A stretch of DNA of 64,000 nt. It comes from Paenibacillus_E qinlingensis_A (lineage in GTDB: Bacteria > Bacillota > Bacilli > Paenibacillales > NBRC-103111). The translations under genes were made by a program, and so were the position numbers. The notes below the pieces were generated by a model that worked only from the letters and a program-made list of their open reading frames with translations, was not told the origin of the DNA and did no database searches. How positions within the stretch are numbered: position 1 is the stretch's first letter; every line of letters begins with the position of its first letter. This document shows, one piece after another, positions 52,408-59,716 of this stretch. The stretch is taken from NCBI RefSeq assembly GCF_031455095.1, contig NZ_JAVDSB010000014.1, positions 62,001-126,000 of the forward strand, read 5' to 3'.

Positions 52408-53574
52408 ATGAACAGTCACATGAAACGATTACTGCTCATGAATGCAGTTTCGATAGTTATTTTTAACTACATTGGTATTTTCGTCAATTTATTTATATGG
52501 GAAAAGAATAACAGCATCTCCGAGGTGGTTTGGTTCAATCTCATCATGTTTATCACTTGGACATTGGGGTTTGCGGGTGGATACAGATTATTAACCAACT
52601 ACTCGACCCGTGTATTGATTCGAATCAATGCGTTCTGCGGAGCCATCGTTTTCCTGCTTTTATCGGTACTGGAATTGGATAACCGACTTCTCTGGATCAC
52701 GATTATCTCCATGCCGATCGGTATCATGTGGGGATTATATGCCGTAACACAGAACATTACATTGAGCATGTATGGGAAAGGGAAGGATTTCGAGCAATTT
52801 TTTTCGATAGCCAATATTATTAACCAGCTTGTCTCCATCGTTAATCCGATAGCCTTTGCTCTTATTATCAAATGGATTGGTTACTCTGGCTCCTTTCTAC
52901 TATTGATGGTGTTTGTCGGTATCTTACTACTGGTTTCATTCCATATCCCTTCCATTACCCTCGCCGGAGAATCGGAGCGACTGTTCCGCGGCATTCAATT
53001 TCGGCTGGTGTTCTCCAGCAGCTCCCTGCGTTGGATGGTTCCGTCCTTTATGGCAACGGGTATATTTTTGCAGTTTCAAGTTTTGTTTTCGCTAGTGTTT
53101 ACATTCACCGTCTCCCAGGATAAATTGGTTATTGCGATACTGAATGTACTGAATGCTTGCTTCGCCATGGGGGCGATGTTCATGTATAAGCGTATGAAAG
53201 TTCGTGAGGGGACTTGGCTCACCATCGGAATGATTTTTGTTTCCGTTGGTATTCTTCTGCCATCGTTACCTAAAGCCCCCCTGCTTATCATGTCAAACAT
53301 TTTAACTACCATCGGTATGTTTTATTTTGGGACGGTATGGAACACGCGACAATTCAGAGTGATTACGAAGCAAACAGCCATTCAACAAGCTCATATTTTT
53401 TTATGGCGTGAATGCTTCCTGAATGCTTCCAAGATACTCTTGCTTATATTGGCGTTATCGGTAAAGGAGATTCATGGAGGGGCATTTATGCTATTAATTT
53501 TGCTAGCGCTCGTTTGTGCTTTAATGGTTCCTTATTTCTCTGGTAAGAGTGCCGAAATGTTTGAGAGACAATAA
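52408..53574 (+). CDS. MFS transporter
   Basis: 388 residues, about twelve hydrophobic segments (NAVSIVIFNYIGIFVNLFIWE ... GIMWGLYAVTQNITLSMYGKGKDFEQFFSIANIINQLVSIVNPIAFALII). Major-facilitator fold related to YqgE-type proteins. Two bases after the permease gene, third gene of the right operon. Its cargo is presumably linked to the module: a breakdown product to export, or an alternative uptake route. Confidence 0.75.
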   Translation: MNSHMKRLLLMNAVSIVIFNYIGIFVNLFIWEKNNSISEVVWFNLIMFITWTLGFAGGYRLLTNYSTRVLIRINAFCGAIVFLLLSVLELDNRLLWITIISMPIGIMWGLYAVTQNITLSMYGKGKDFEQFFSIANIINQLVSIVNPIAFALIIKWIGYSGSFLLLMVFVGILLLVSFHIPSITLAGESERLFRGIQFRLVFSSSSLRWMVPSFMATGIFLQFQVLFSLVFTFTVSQDKLVIAILNVLNACFAMGAMFMYKRMKVREGTWLTIGMIFVSVGILLPSLPKAPLLIMSNILTTIGMFYFGTVWNTRQFRVITKQTAIQQAHIFLWRECFLNASKILLLILALSVKEIHGGAFMLLILLALVCALMVPYFSGKSAEMFERQ

Positions 53575-53575
53575 T

Positions 53576-53664
53576 AAAAATCCCGATGTATCTAGGCTGG
53601 GAGCCACATCGGGATTTTTTTTAGTTGTGTAAATTTCGGTGAGAAACTGAATTACAACTCACAT
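53576..53664. repeat. Dispersed hairpin repeat, copy 2 (left bracket of toxin-antitoxin island; terminator)
   Basis: Hairpin ATCCCGATGT..ACATCGGGAT followed by eight T, ending the MFS operon. A second conserved block, CGGTGAGAAACTGAATTACA plus ACTCACAT at 53637-53664, recurs in copy 3 at 55898-55925 with few differences (GTGACAAATTAAATTACA plus ACTCACAT). Confidence 0.8.
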
Positions 53665-54440
53665 TTACTTTGATGATGAAGTTATTATTTCCAACTGATT
53701 AAATTAGACACATTCAACCAAATATCACACTAAACTCCCGTTAGTGTGGAAACGGCAGTCGGTTGTCATGACCGGCTGCTGCGGTATGTATATTGAACTC
53801 CCTCGGTTCTCCGTTAGTTCAACGGCTAGATTTAAAATGTAATACAAGGTTTGTTCTTTTATATTCATGGACAAAACCTAATTTTTTATATAACGACTTA
53901 GCAACTTCATTAGTACTATCTACAGTTAGTCGGACTTTACTAACTCCAACATCTTTTAATTGCCTTAAAGCTTCGGATAAAAGAAAAACAATATGCATAT
54001 TAGATTGCATCTGTTTGAAGTGATTAATTCCTTTTATCGGAATTATCCTGTTTATTTTTGGACTTATCACAATAGTCAACCGTTCAACAAACGTTCTCCG
54101 ATAGCGTAACCGAATCAGTGTCTAATATCGTAACCTATGACTTCATTAGTCATTTTAACGGTGCTGCTGTGAATTTATTTGGATCGTCCCTAGTCGGTAA
54201 CTACCGTTTACGTTCAACTACAGTTAGCCTTGAACCCACGGAGCAGACATTCATAATCGTAATTAGTCGATCGATCCTCGATATTACCGGTAAATTGCGC
54301 GACACGCGCCATAAGGCTAGAGGCTGACTGTTCATAAAGCACATGTTTAGATTATAATTTGCTTATTTAATGAAAATTATTTTTAGATATTCGTTTGATA
54401 TAGAAAATTTATAAGAGGTCAGGTAAACCCAAAAATTGCT
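53665..54440. other. Hairpin-rich decayed stretch before the toxin-antitoxin locus
   Basis: No intact gene. It contains a perfect hairpin CACACTAA/TTAGTGTG (53726-53748), an inverted pair TTGAACT/AGTTCAA (about 53790-53817), the GNAT remnant listed separately, and AT-rich sequence toward the promoter at 54447. Open frames at 54118-54327 on the plus strand resemble nothing known to me. Confidence 0.5.
53819..54079 (-). pseudogene. GNAT acetyltransferase C-terminal remnant
   Basis: The frame contains LLSEALRQLKDVGVSKVRLTVDSTNEVAKSLYKKLGFVHEYKRTNLVL. Its (V)xN..A..LY.KLGF pattern is the end of a GNAT acetyltransferase. The acetyl-CoA-binding QxxGxG/A segment and the N-terminal half are absent, and the upstream residues look unrelated, so this is a truncated gene rather than a small functional protein. 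Confidence 0.55.
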
Positions 54441-54446
54441 GTTCGC

Positions 54447-54475
54447 TTGACAGAATATCGCTTACTGCATATACT
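54447..54475 (+). promoter_or_regulatory. SigmaA-type promoter of the type III antitoxin RNA
   Basis: TTGACA, exactly 17 bases, TATACT. Expected start near 54482, followed by a small hairpin (GGGTAA/TTACCC, 54490-54505) and the repeats. Confidence 0.8.
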
Positions 54476-54511
54476 TATAATACATTAAAGGGTAAGTAAT
54501 TACCCTCGTCT

Positions 54512-54709
54512 GGGAGTTGTACATCCTGTATCGCTAAGATACGAAATGTGCTCGATAAGATGGGAGTTGTACATCCTGTATCGCTAAGATACGAAATGTG
54601 CTCGATAAGATGGGAGTTGTACATCCTGTATCGCAAGATACGAAATGTGCTCGATAAGATGGGAGTTGTACATCCTGTATCGTAAGATACGAAATGTGCT
54701 CGATAAGAT
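54512..54709 (+). repeat. Tandem repeat array of toxI (50, 50, 49, 49 bp)
   Basis: Direct repeats without spacers, so not a CRISPR array. Unit lengths and near identity are given under the antitoxin RNA. Confidence 0.95.
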
Positions 54710-54713
54710 TTGG

Positions 54714-54740
54714 AAAAGACAGCGTAAGCTGTCTTTTCTT
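54714..54740 (+). terminator. Terminator between antitoxin repeats and toxin gene
   Basis: AAAAGACAGC-GTAA-GCTGTCTTTT followed by CTTTT. In ToxIN loci such a terminator lets only a fraction of transcripts continue into the toxin, keeping antitoxin in excess. Confidence 0.9.
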
Positions 54741-54767
54741 TTATGTTCGAGGGGGAAATTTTTCCAT

Positions 54768-55382
54768 ATGACAAAAGCGAATGAAACAATGGTCGTAGCT
54801 GATACTACACCACAGCCTGTAACAATTTTCGAAGAAGGAAAAGTTAAATTTTTTTGGATGAACACTAACTACAATAACTACTTACGAGGAATAGATGATA
54901 GGGTCAGAGTAAGTGTTAAAGACGGGAAAGGTCGGCCAAGCGTAGCTGTTGGGGTAGTTCTTAATGGCCATAATTATATTATTCCGCTAACCTCGCAATA
55001 CAGTTCTAAATGGAAGAACCAAATGACATTCAAAATCAAAGAACAAGTGGAACAAGAAAATGGAAGCTTTACAGAAGAGATTATTTCTTGTTTGAAAATT
55101 AACAATATGCATCCAGCTCTAGAATCTGAAATTATCTACATAGATTTCGAAACACAAACAGAAGATTACAAGCGTCTTTTATATAAGGAATATGATTATA
55201 TCAAAAAAAATCTAAATGAAGTTCTCGATAAAGCAAATAAACTTCACCAAAAAGTAATCAGCGGCAAAGGTAAGGATATTAAAGTTTTTAAAGATAATTC
55301 CTGTAGCTTCGCATTACTTGAGGATCAATATCAGAAATATGATCCAAACATTACCTATCCCAATATTTCTATGTCTTATTGA
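54768..55382 (+). CDS. toxN: ToxN/AbiQ-family endoribonuclease toxin (type III TA)
   Basis: 204 residues. KFFWMNTNYNNYLRGIDDRV, GKGRPSVAVGVVLNGHNYIIPLTSQ and a helical C-terminal half (DYKRLLYKEYDYIKKNLNEVLDKANKLHQKV) match the ToxN/AbiQ pattern: a short beta-strand with Tyr, D-RV, RP-x-(V/I)GxVL, then P-L-T-S with the catalytic-loop Thr75-Ser76. The first ~26 residues are an extension relative to ToxN (about 170 residues). ATG 54768 has GAGGGGG 12 bases upstream, a rather wide gap; open frame upstream runs into the repeats and is not used. Sequence-specific RNase held inactive by the repeat RNA, often a phage-abortive system. Confidence 0.85.
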   Translation: MTKANETMVVADTTPQPVTIFEEGKVKFFWMNTNYNNYLRGIDDRVRVSVKDGKGRPSVAVGVVLNGHNYIIPLTSQYSSKWKNQMTFKIKEQVEQENGSFTEEIISCLKINNMHPALESEIIYIDFETQTEDYKRLLYKEYDYIKKNLNEVLDKANKLHQKVISGKGKDIKVFKDNSCSFALLEDQYQKYDPNITYPNISMSY

Positions 55383-55471
55383 AAACTGCTATTTTTGATA
55401 TAGATATCCGAAGCTTATCCACGAATTATGTTTACCGCATTCCATCCTCAGATCTTACTTTTATTAGGTTC

Positions 55472-55512
55472 AACGTAAACCGATTCGGTGTATGACTGAA
55501 GCGGTTTACGTT
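55472..55512 (+). terminator. Hairpin downstream of toxN
   Basis: AACGTAAACCG and CGGTTTACGTT, eleven pairs, 19-base loop, about 90 bases after the toxin stop. The remaining gap 55513-55794 is AT-rich with no gene seen. Confidence 0.55.
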
Positions 55513-55794
55513 ATTAAATCAAGAACTTAATGAAAGGGATAACCACTCCTCCCACCAACTTCGATATCGCTTAGACTCCCTTAAGAAACCCCGATTCTAT
55601 TAGAAAACTCAACTTGATTTAAGTTGTGTATTTTTCACAGTCTTTTTATATTTTCGCCAATAATGTTCATGTAAGCCTTCCTTGGAAAATAACGATTTAT
55701 GACAACAGTCATTTCAGAAACTTTCACGACTAAATTCACGAACTTCTATTCGCTATCATTCTAAATAAAAGCAAATTCTCAACTTGTACCACAC

Positions 55795-55925
55795 AAAAAA
55801 ATCCCGATGTATCAAAGTTTTAAGCCACATCGGGACTAGTCTAGTCTATGTAGTGACAAAATTACGTTCAAAATCTATGACAAAGTTACGTTCCAAACGG
55901 TGACAAATTAAATTACAACTCACAT
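55795..55925. repeat. Dispersed hairpin repeat, copy 3 (right bracket of toxin-antitoxin island)
   Basis: Hairpin TCCCGATGTATC..AGCCACATCGGGA, then three spaced GTGACAAA/ATGACAAA-type units (GTGACAAAATTACGTTC, ATGACAAAGTTACGTTC, GTGACAAATTAAATTAC) and ACTCACAT. Same orientation as copies 1 and 2, so copies 2 and 3 are direct repeats around the toxIN island. Confidence 0.8.
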
Positions 55926-55944
55926 CACACACATGAACCATCCT

Positions 55945-56751
55945 TTACGACTTCAACATCCGCTGCCGCGCCGCCTCAAACAACAAAACCGTCGCCGCCA
56001 TCGCAACGTTCAACGATTCCGCTTTGCCCTGCATCGGAATAATAACCTTCACGTCCGACTGCGCAGCAACTTCCTCCGACACGCCCTTGGCCTCGTTGCC
56101 AAGGATCAGCCACGTCGGCTGCCGCAGGTCCGTGTCGTAGCACGAGCCCTGCGCCTGCAGGCTCGTCGTCACGAGCTGCACGCCGCGCTCACGCGCCTGC
56201 GGCAGCAGCTCCGCCAAATCTGCCTCCACAATCGGCAGATGATAAATCGATCCCATCGTCGAGCGGATCGTCTTGGGATTGTACAAGTCGACCGTGCCGC
56301 GGCCGAGGACAACTGCTTTGGCCCCGACGGCATCCGCGCTGCGGATGATCGTGCCGAGGTTGCCCGGGTCCTGGACACCGTCCAGCACCACAACCAGATC
56401 GTGCTCGCCAGCAAGCAGCTCGTCCATGCCCAGCAGCGGCCGCGCCACGATGGCAACGACCCCCTGCGGGGTCTGCGCGTCCGAGCACTTGGCCAACACT
56501 GCCGCGCTCACGCCGATCCATTCAACGGCACGGTCGCCAGCCAATGTGACAAGCTCTACAGGGCTTCCTTTTTCCACTAGAAATAGGATAATCTCCACCT
56601 GCGCCCCACCCTTCAAAGCTTCCTCAATTAAATGATAACCCTCAATAATATACTTGCCCTGCTTATCTCTACCACGCCGCTCTAAGAGCTGAGCCCAATC
56701 TTTGACTCTGGCATTCTGAACGGACATGATTTCGATATATGTATTTGTCAT
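55945..56751 (-). CDS. TrmH/SpoU-family RNA 2'-O-methyltransferase (YsgA-like)
   Basis: 268 residues. An N-terminal substrate-binding domain (NARVKDWAQLLERRGRDKQGKYIIEGYHLIEEAL) and a SPOUT knot follow, with motifs VVLDGVQDPGNLGTIIRSADAVG, LILGNEAKGVSEE and IIPMQGKAESLNVAMAATVLLFEA. The pair sspI-trmH is also adjacent in Bacillus subtilis (sspI-ysgA), near pheST. The middle of the gene is clearly GC-richer than neighbours. Confidence 0.9.
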   Translation of the reverse strand: MTNTYIEIMSVQNARVKDWAQLLERRGRDKQGKYIIEGYHLIEEALKGGAQVEIILFLVEKGSPVELVTLAGDRAVEWIGVSAAVLAKCSDAQTPQGVVAIVARPLLGMDELLAGEHDLVVVLDGVQDPGNLGTIIRSADAVGAKAVVLGRGTVDLYNPKTIRSTMGSIYHLPIVEADLAELLPQARERGVQLVTTSLQAQGSCYDTDLRQPTWLILGNEAKGVSEEVAAQSDVKVIIPMQGKAESLNVAMAATVLLFEAARQRMLKS

Positions 56752-56759
56752 AAATGTAC

Positions 56760-57419
56760 CTACTCTGCAAAAGTGACTTCAAAGTTTTGAAGACTCGAAT
56801 TTTTACCCACAATAACTAAAATATCATCTTCTTTAATCGGTGCCTCTGCACTCGGCGGAATGATCATCTGCTCGTTATGTTTAACCGCAATCACGTTACA
56901 GCCATATTTGGCACGCACGTCGAGTTCACGCAGACTTTTGCCAACCATATCTTTGGATGCTTTCATTTCCACAATACTGTAATCGGCAGAGAGCTCTATA
57001 TAATCGATAATGTTCGATGAAATCATATGATGTGCAACGCGTTGCCCCATATCTCGTTCTGGATAGACGATTTTATCTGCGCCAATCTTTTTGAGCACCT
57101 TGCCATGAAGGTCGTTAACTGCCTTGACGATCGTTGTAGCTATACCCATTTCTTTCAGAATTAATGTAGTCAGAATGCTCGCTTGAATATCTTCCCCAAT
57201 GGCCACGACCACAACGTCAAAATTCCGAATCCCCAACGCCCGCATAGCTTCCTCATCTGTAGAATCTGCTTGAACGGCGTGTGTCACATAGGCGGAAACA
57301 TCCTGAACCGTTTCTTCATCCTGATCGATTGCGAGAACCTCAAAGCCTAGTTGTGATAACGTCTTAGCGATAGCTGAACCAAATCTTCCCATCCCAATAA
57401 TCGCAAATTGTTTTCTCAC
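56760..57419 (-). CDS. ktrA: KtrA-type RCK regulatory subunit of potassium uptake
   Basis: 219 residues. RCK_N Rossmann domain FAIIGMGRFGSAIAKTLSQLGFEVLAIDQDEETV with GxGxxG, then VVVAIGEDIQASILTTLILKEMG, and a C-terminal RCK_C domain (VGKSLRELDVRAKYGCNVIAVKHNEQMIIPPSAEAPIKEDDILVIVGKN). In KtrAB a ring of such subunits gates KtrB in response to ATP/ADP and c-di-AMP. The ktrB gene is 31 kb away at 24150. It starts 177 bases from sspI, divergent. Confidence 0.9.
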   Translation of the reverse strand: MRKQFAIIGMGRFGSAIAKTLSQLGFEVLAIDQDEETVQDVSAYVTHAVQADSTDEEAMRALGIRNFDVVVVAIGEDIQASILTTLILKEMGIATTIVKAVNDLHGKVLKKIGADKIVYPERDMGQRVAHHMISSNIIDYIELSADYSIVEMKASKDMVGKSLRELDVRAKYGCNVIAVKHNEQMIIPPSAEAPIKEDDILVIVGKNSSLQNFEVTFAE

Positions 57420-57595
57420 CGGTCACTTTCCTCCATATTCCCAAGAATATATCCCTTACAGTATATCATACATGAACACATTGCTCACTTCACGTGACAT
57501 GCCCAGCAACATGCATTGGCGAAGTGTGGGAAGGATGAAGCCATCTTCAACTGCACATATTAATAGCGAGAATGAAATGGAAGCGAGGTCCTTGA

Positions 57596-57799
57596 ATGAA
57601 TATTACCTTAAGACAAGCCATTCACCAGCGAGTTCAGAACAAAACACCGGAAGAACTGAAGGAAGTTATCGAAGATTCCATCGGTGGAGAAGAAAAGGTT
57701 TTACCTGGACTAGGTGTACTTTTCGAAATTATATGGCAGCATACCGAAGCAAGCACACAGGACACACTAGTAGAAACTTTGAAGGCACATCTTCCTTAA
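57596..57799 (+). CDS. sspI: Small acid-soluble spore protein SspI
   Basis: 67 residues, MNITLRQAIHQRVQNKTPEELKEVIEDSIGG then EEKVLPGLGVLFEIIWQH, which matches SspI (the VLPGLGVLFE block is diagnostic). A minor SASP packed in the spore core. GCGAGG precedes the ATG. A possible sigmaG -10 (CATATTA) lies at 57556-57562, but no good -35 is seen. Longer open frames over the same bases in another frame are not coding. Confidence 0.88.
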   Translation: MNITLRQAIHQRVQNKTPEELKEVIEDSIGGEEKVLPGLGVLFEIIWQHTEASTQDTLVETLKAHLP

Positions 57800-57889
57800 C
57801 ACGACTATGTTCCTTACACGGACCATCGCATGTTTCAATAAAGCTGGGGGATGCTGCGGCATTCCTTTGCTTGTTTTTCACTTGTAAAT

Positions 57890-57921
57890 TAAAAAATCCC
57901 CCTCGCTAATACGAGGAGGAT
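57890..57921 (-). terminator. Terminator of Gfo/ThuA operon
   Basis: Minus strand ATCCTCCTCG / CGAGGGGGAT with a TATTAG loop, then six T. Confidence 0.85.
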
Positions 57922-57942
57922 CACTCAGGACCTTCAACTAAA

Positions 57943-59040
57943 CTAAAGAACCGTATACGGATTCATCGCCGCCGGCTTCTCACAGCTGCTGCGCATCACA
58001 TAATGTTGGCCCGAATCAGAAGCATCATGGAACCCATGCATCGCTTCAAGCACATGATAGGCAAGCTCGCCATTCGCGCGATGTGCTGAGCTATCTCCCG
58101 TAATCAGCGCCTGCGCCATTGCTGCAACCCCTAAGCCGCGGCTATTATCGATGTAGCCATGTGAGAGTGGAATGGGTTCATAATTGGATGAACCAGGTTT
58201 ACGAATCAGCACTTCCCCACCGAAAATATTCGGGTTAGGCACACTCAATGAGCCATGGCTGCCGTAGATTTCGATGTGTGGCAGTTGCGTACCGGCCATA
58301 ATATCAAAACTGGTCACGAGTGTTGCGATTGCACCGTTATGGAAATCGATGACCCCAGCAACATGAGTAGGTGTTTCCACTTTTATTCGTTGCCCACGCT
58401 TCTTCTCACTCGAGATCGTCCTCTCCGGAAAGCTAACTGCCGTTGAACCTGTTACACGGCGAATCGGCCCAAGCAAAGCCACCAACGCTGTTAAGTAGTA
58501 AGGCCCCATGTCGAACATCGGCCCGCCGCCTTTGGCATAGTAAAACTCTGGGTCTGGATGCCAGTGCTCATGCCCTTTGCCCATCATGAACGCTGTAGCG
58601 GCAATCGGTTTACCAATCCAGCCATCTTCAATCAGCTTGATCGCTGTTTGAATCCCGCCGCCAAGGAAAGTATCAGGCGCACTGCCAATCAGAAGTCCTT
58701 TGCGTTGAGCTACTTCAAGAATTTGCAATCCTTCTTCGCGAGTAACCGCCAGCGGCTTCTCAACATAAGCGTGTTTGCCCGCTTCTAGGATTTGTATACA
58801 TACCTGAGCGTGTACAGCTGGGATCGTTAAGTTGATCACAATATCCACATTCGGATCATTCAATAATTGCTCTACGGTATAAGCGTGAGGAATGGCAAAC
58901 TCTTCAGCCCGCGCATGCGCTTTGCTCACATCAATATCAGCACAAGCGATTAATTCCAAATGGGCAAAAGTAGGGATATTTTTCATATAAGCCGCGCTTA
59001 TATTTCCACAACCTATGATACCAACCTTCATCTTGTTCAT
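57943..59040 (-). CDS. Gfo/Idh/MocA-family oxidoreductase
   Basis: 365 residues: KVGIIGCGNISAAYMKNIPTF Rossmann start, DIVINLTIPAVHAQVCIQILEAGKHAYVEKPLAVTREEG with EKP, and GGGPMFDMGPYYLTALVALLGPIRRVTGST. Third gene of an operon with ThuA and another oxidoreductase, 22 bases after thuA. Confidence 0.86.
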   Translation of the reverse strand: MNKMKVGIIGCGNISAAYMKNIPTFAHLELIACADIDVSKAHARAEEFAIPHAYTVEQLLNDPNVDIVINLTIPAVHAQVCIQILEAGKHAYVEKPLAVTREEGLQILEVAQRKGLLIGSAPDTFLGGGIQTAIKLIEDGWIGKPIAATAFMMGKGHEHWHPDPEFYYAKGGGPMFDMGPYYLTALVALLGPIRRVTGSTAVSFPERTISSEKKRGQRIKVETPTHVAGVIDFHNGAIATLVTSFDIMAGTQLPHIEIYGSHGSLSVPNPNIFGGEVLIRKPGSSNYEPIPLSHGYIDNSRGLGVAAMAQALITGDSSAHRANGELAYHVLEAMHGFHDASDSGQHYVMRSSCEKPAAMNPYTVL

Positions 59041-59062
59041 CGTTTTATTTCCCCCTATTTGA

Positions 59063-59695
59063 TTATCGTGTCGCCCATAGCAACCCGCGTCTCATTAATT
59101 CCAGCGTTTCGGGCATGCGTACAATGTTAGCTTGATGCCCCAGTGAATTGTAATAGACTTTGCCTGCCCCGAACGTTTTCGTCCAAACGACCGGCATCTC
59201 CACATCATCAAAATCTGTCACTGCGTGAACTTTAATGGCTGGATCTACATGCATGTAATATTTCTCGGAGACAACGACAAAATCACCAATACCCGCAGTC
59301 AGTGGCTGCTCACTGTCTTTCATACGAACCGTATACGTAACGCCATCATTACCAGGATGCGCCACCCATTGGCCGCCAATCATATACTGGTAATTCACTT
59401 CATTTCGAAAAGAATCCGCCATTCCGCCATGACAGCCTGCAATGCCTGTTCCGCCTACCTGAACCGCGTTAATTAAAGGCGTTAGCTGCTCTTTTTCAAT
59501 TTTGCCCATGGTCCACACAGGAACAATAAGATCGATACTCGCTAGGCGCTCCTCATCACGGAAGCTGTCCAACGTATCTGAGACTTCTACGCCGTACCCC
59601 TCTTCACGCAATACCCCTGCAAAAATCCCTGCTACCTCTTCGGGTTGATGACCATCCCAGCCACCCCATACAATCAATGCTTGTTTCTGACTCAT
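59063..59695 (-). CDS. ThuA-domain protein
   Basis: 210 residues. ALIVWGGWDGHQPEEVAGIFAGVLREEG, IDLIVPVWTMGKIEKEQLTPLINAVQVGGTGIAGCHGGMADSFR and GAGKVYYNSLGHQANIVRMPE fit the ThuA (trehalose utilisation) glutamine-amidotransferase-like fold. ThuA proteins act on 3-keto-disaccharides or help the Gfo/Idh partner. Operon with two Gfo/Idh genes supports a keto-glucoside pathway. Confidence 0.87.
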   Translation of the reverse strand: MSQKQALIVWGGWDGHQPEEVAGIFAGVLREEGYGVEVSDTLDSFRDEERLASIDLIVPVWTMGKIEKEQLTPLINAVQVGGTGIAGCHGGMADSFRNEVNYQYMIGGQWVAHPGNDGVTYTVRMKDSEQPLTAGIGDFVVVSEKYYMHVDPAIKVHAVTDFDDVEMPVVWTKTFGAGKVYYNSLGHQANIVRMPETLELMRRGLLWATR

Positions 59696-59716
59696 CGCAA
59701 CCGCTCCTCTCCCTAT

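Larger units (their letters stand above)
54482..54740 (+). ncRNA. toxI: ToxI-like antitoxin RNA: four 49-50 nt tandem repeats
   Basis: Four directly repeated units begin with GGGAGTTGTACATCCTGTAT at 54512, 54562, 54612 and 54661. Units 1 and 2 are identical 50-mers; units 3 and 4 are 49-mers differing only in a short loop (CGCTAAG becomes CGCAAG or CGTAAG). Each unit can form a GTATC/GATAC hairpin. A strong promoter precedes and a terminator follows, immediately before a ToxN/AbiQ-like gene. This is the architecture of type III toxin-antitoxin loci, in which the repeat RNA is cut by and inhibits the toxin. Repeats of about 36 nt are usual for ToxIN; 50 nt is long. The exact ends of the RNA are inferred. 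Confidence 0.85.

Noticed and set aside
54118..54327. 69-residue plus-strand frame upstream of toxIN
   Set aside because: No recognisable family, weak start context, and it lies in a decayed hairpin-rich stretch.
54512..54709. Possible CRISPR array
   Set aside because: Units abut directly with no variable spacers; promoter, terminator and downstream toxin gene fit a type III antitoxin.
54645..54767. Longer start for the toxin within the repeat array
   Set aside because: It would translate the antitoxin repeat and terminator; ATG 54768 with GAGGGGG is the better start.
55933..56580. 215-residue Arg/His-rich frame antisense to the TrmH gene
   Set aside because: Antisense of a GC-rich, well-conserved methyltransferase gene; composition is typical of a shadow frame.
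57472..57909. 145-residue frame overlapping sspI
   Set aside because: sspI in the other frame is clearly conserved and has its own ribosome binding site.
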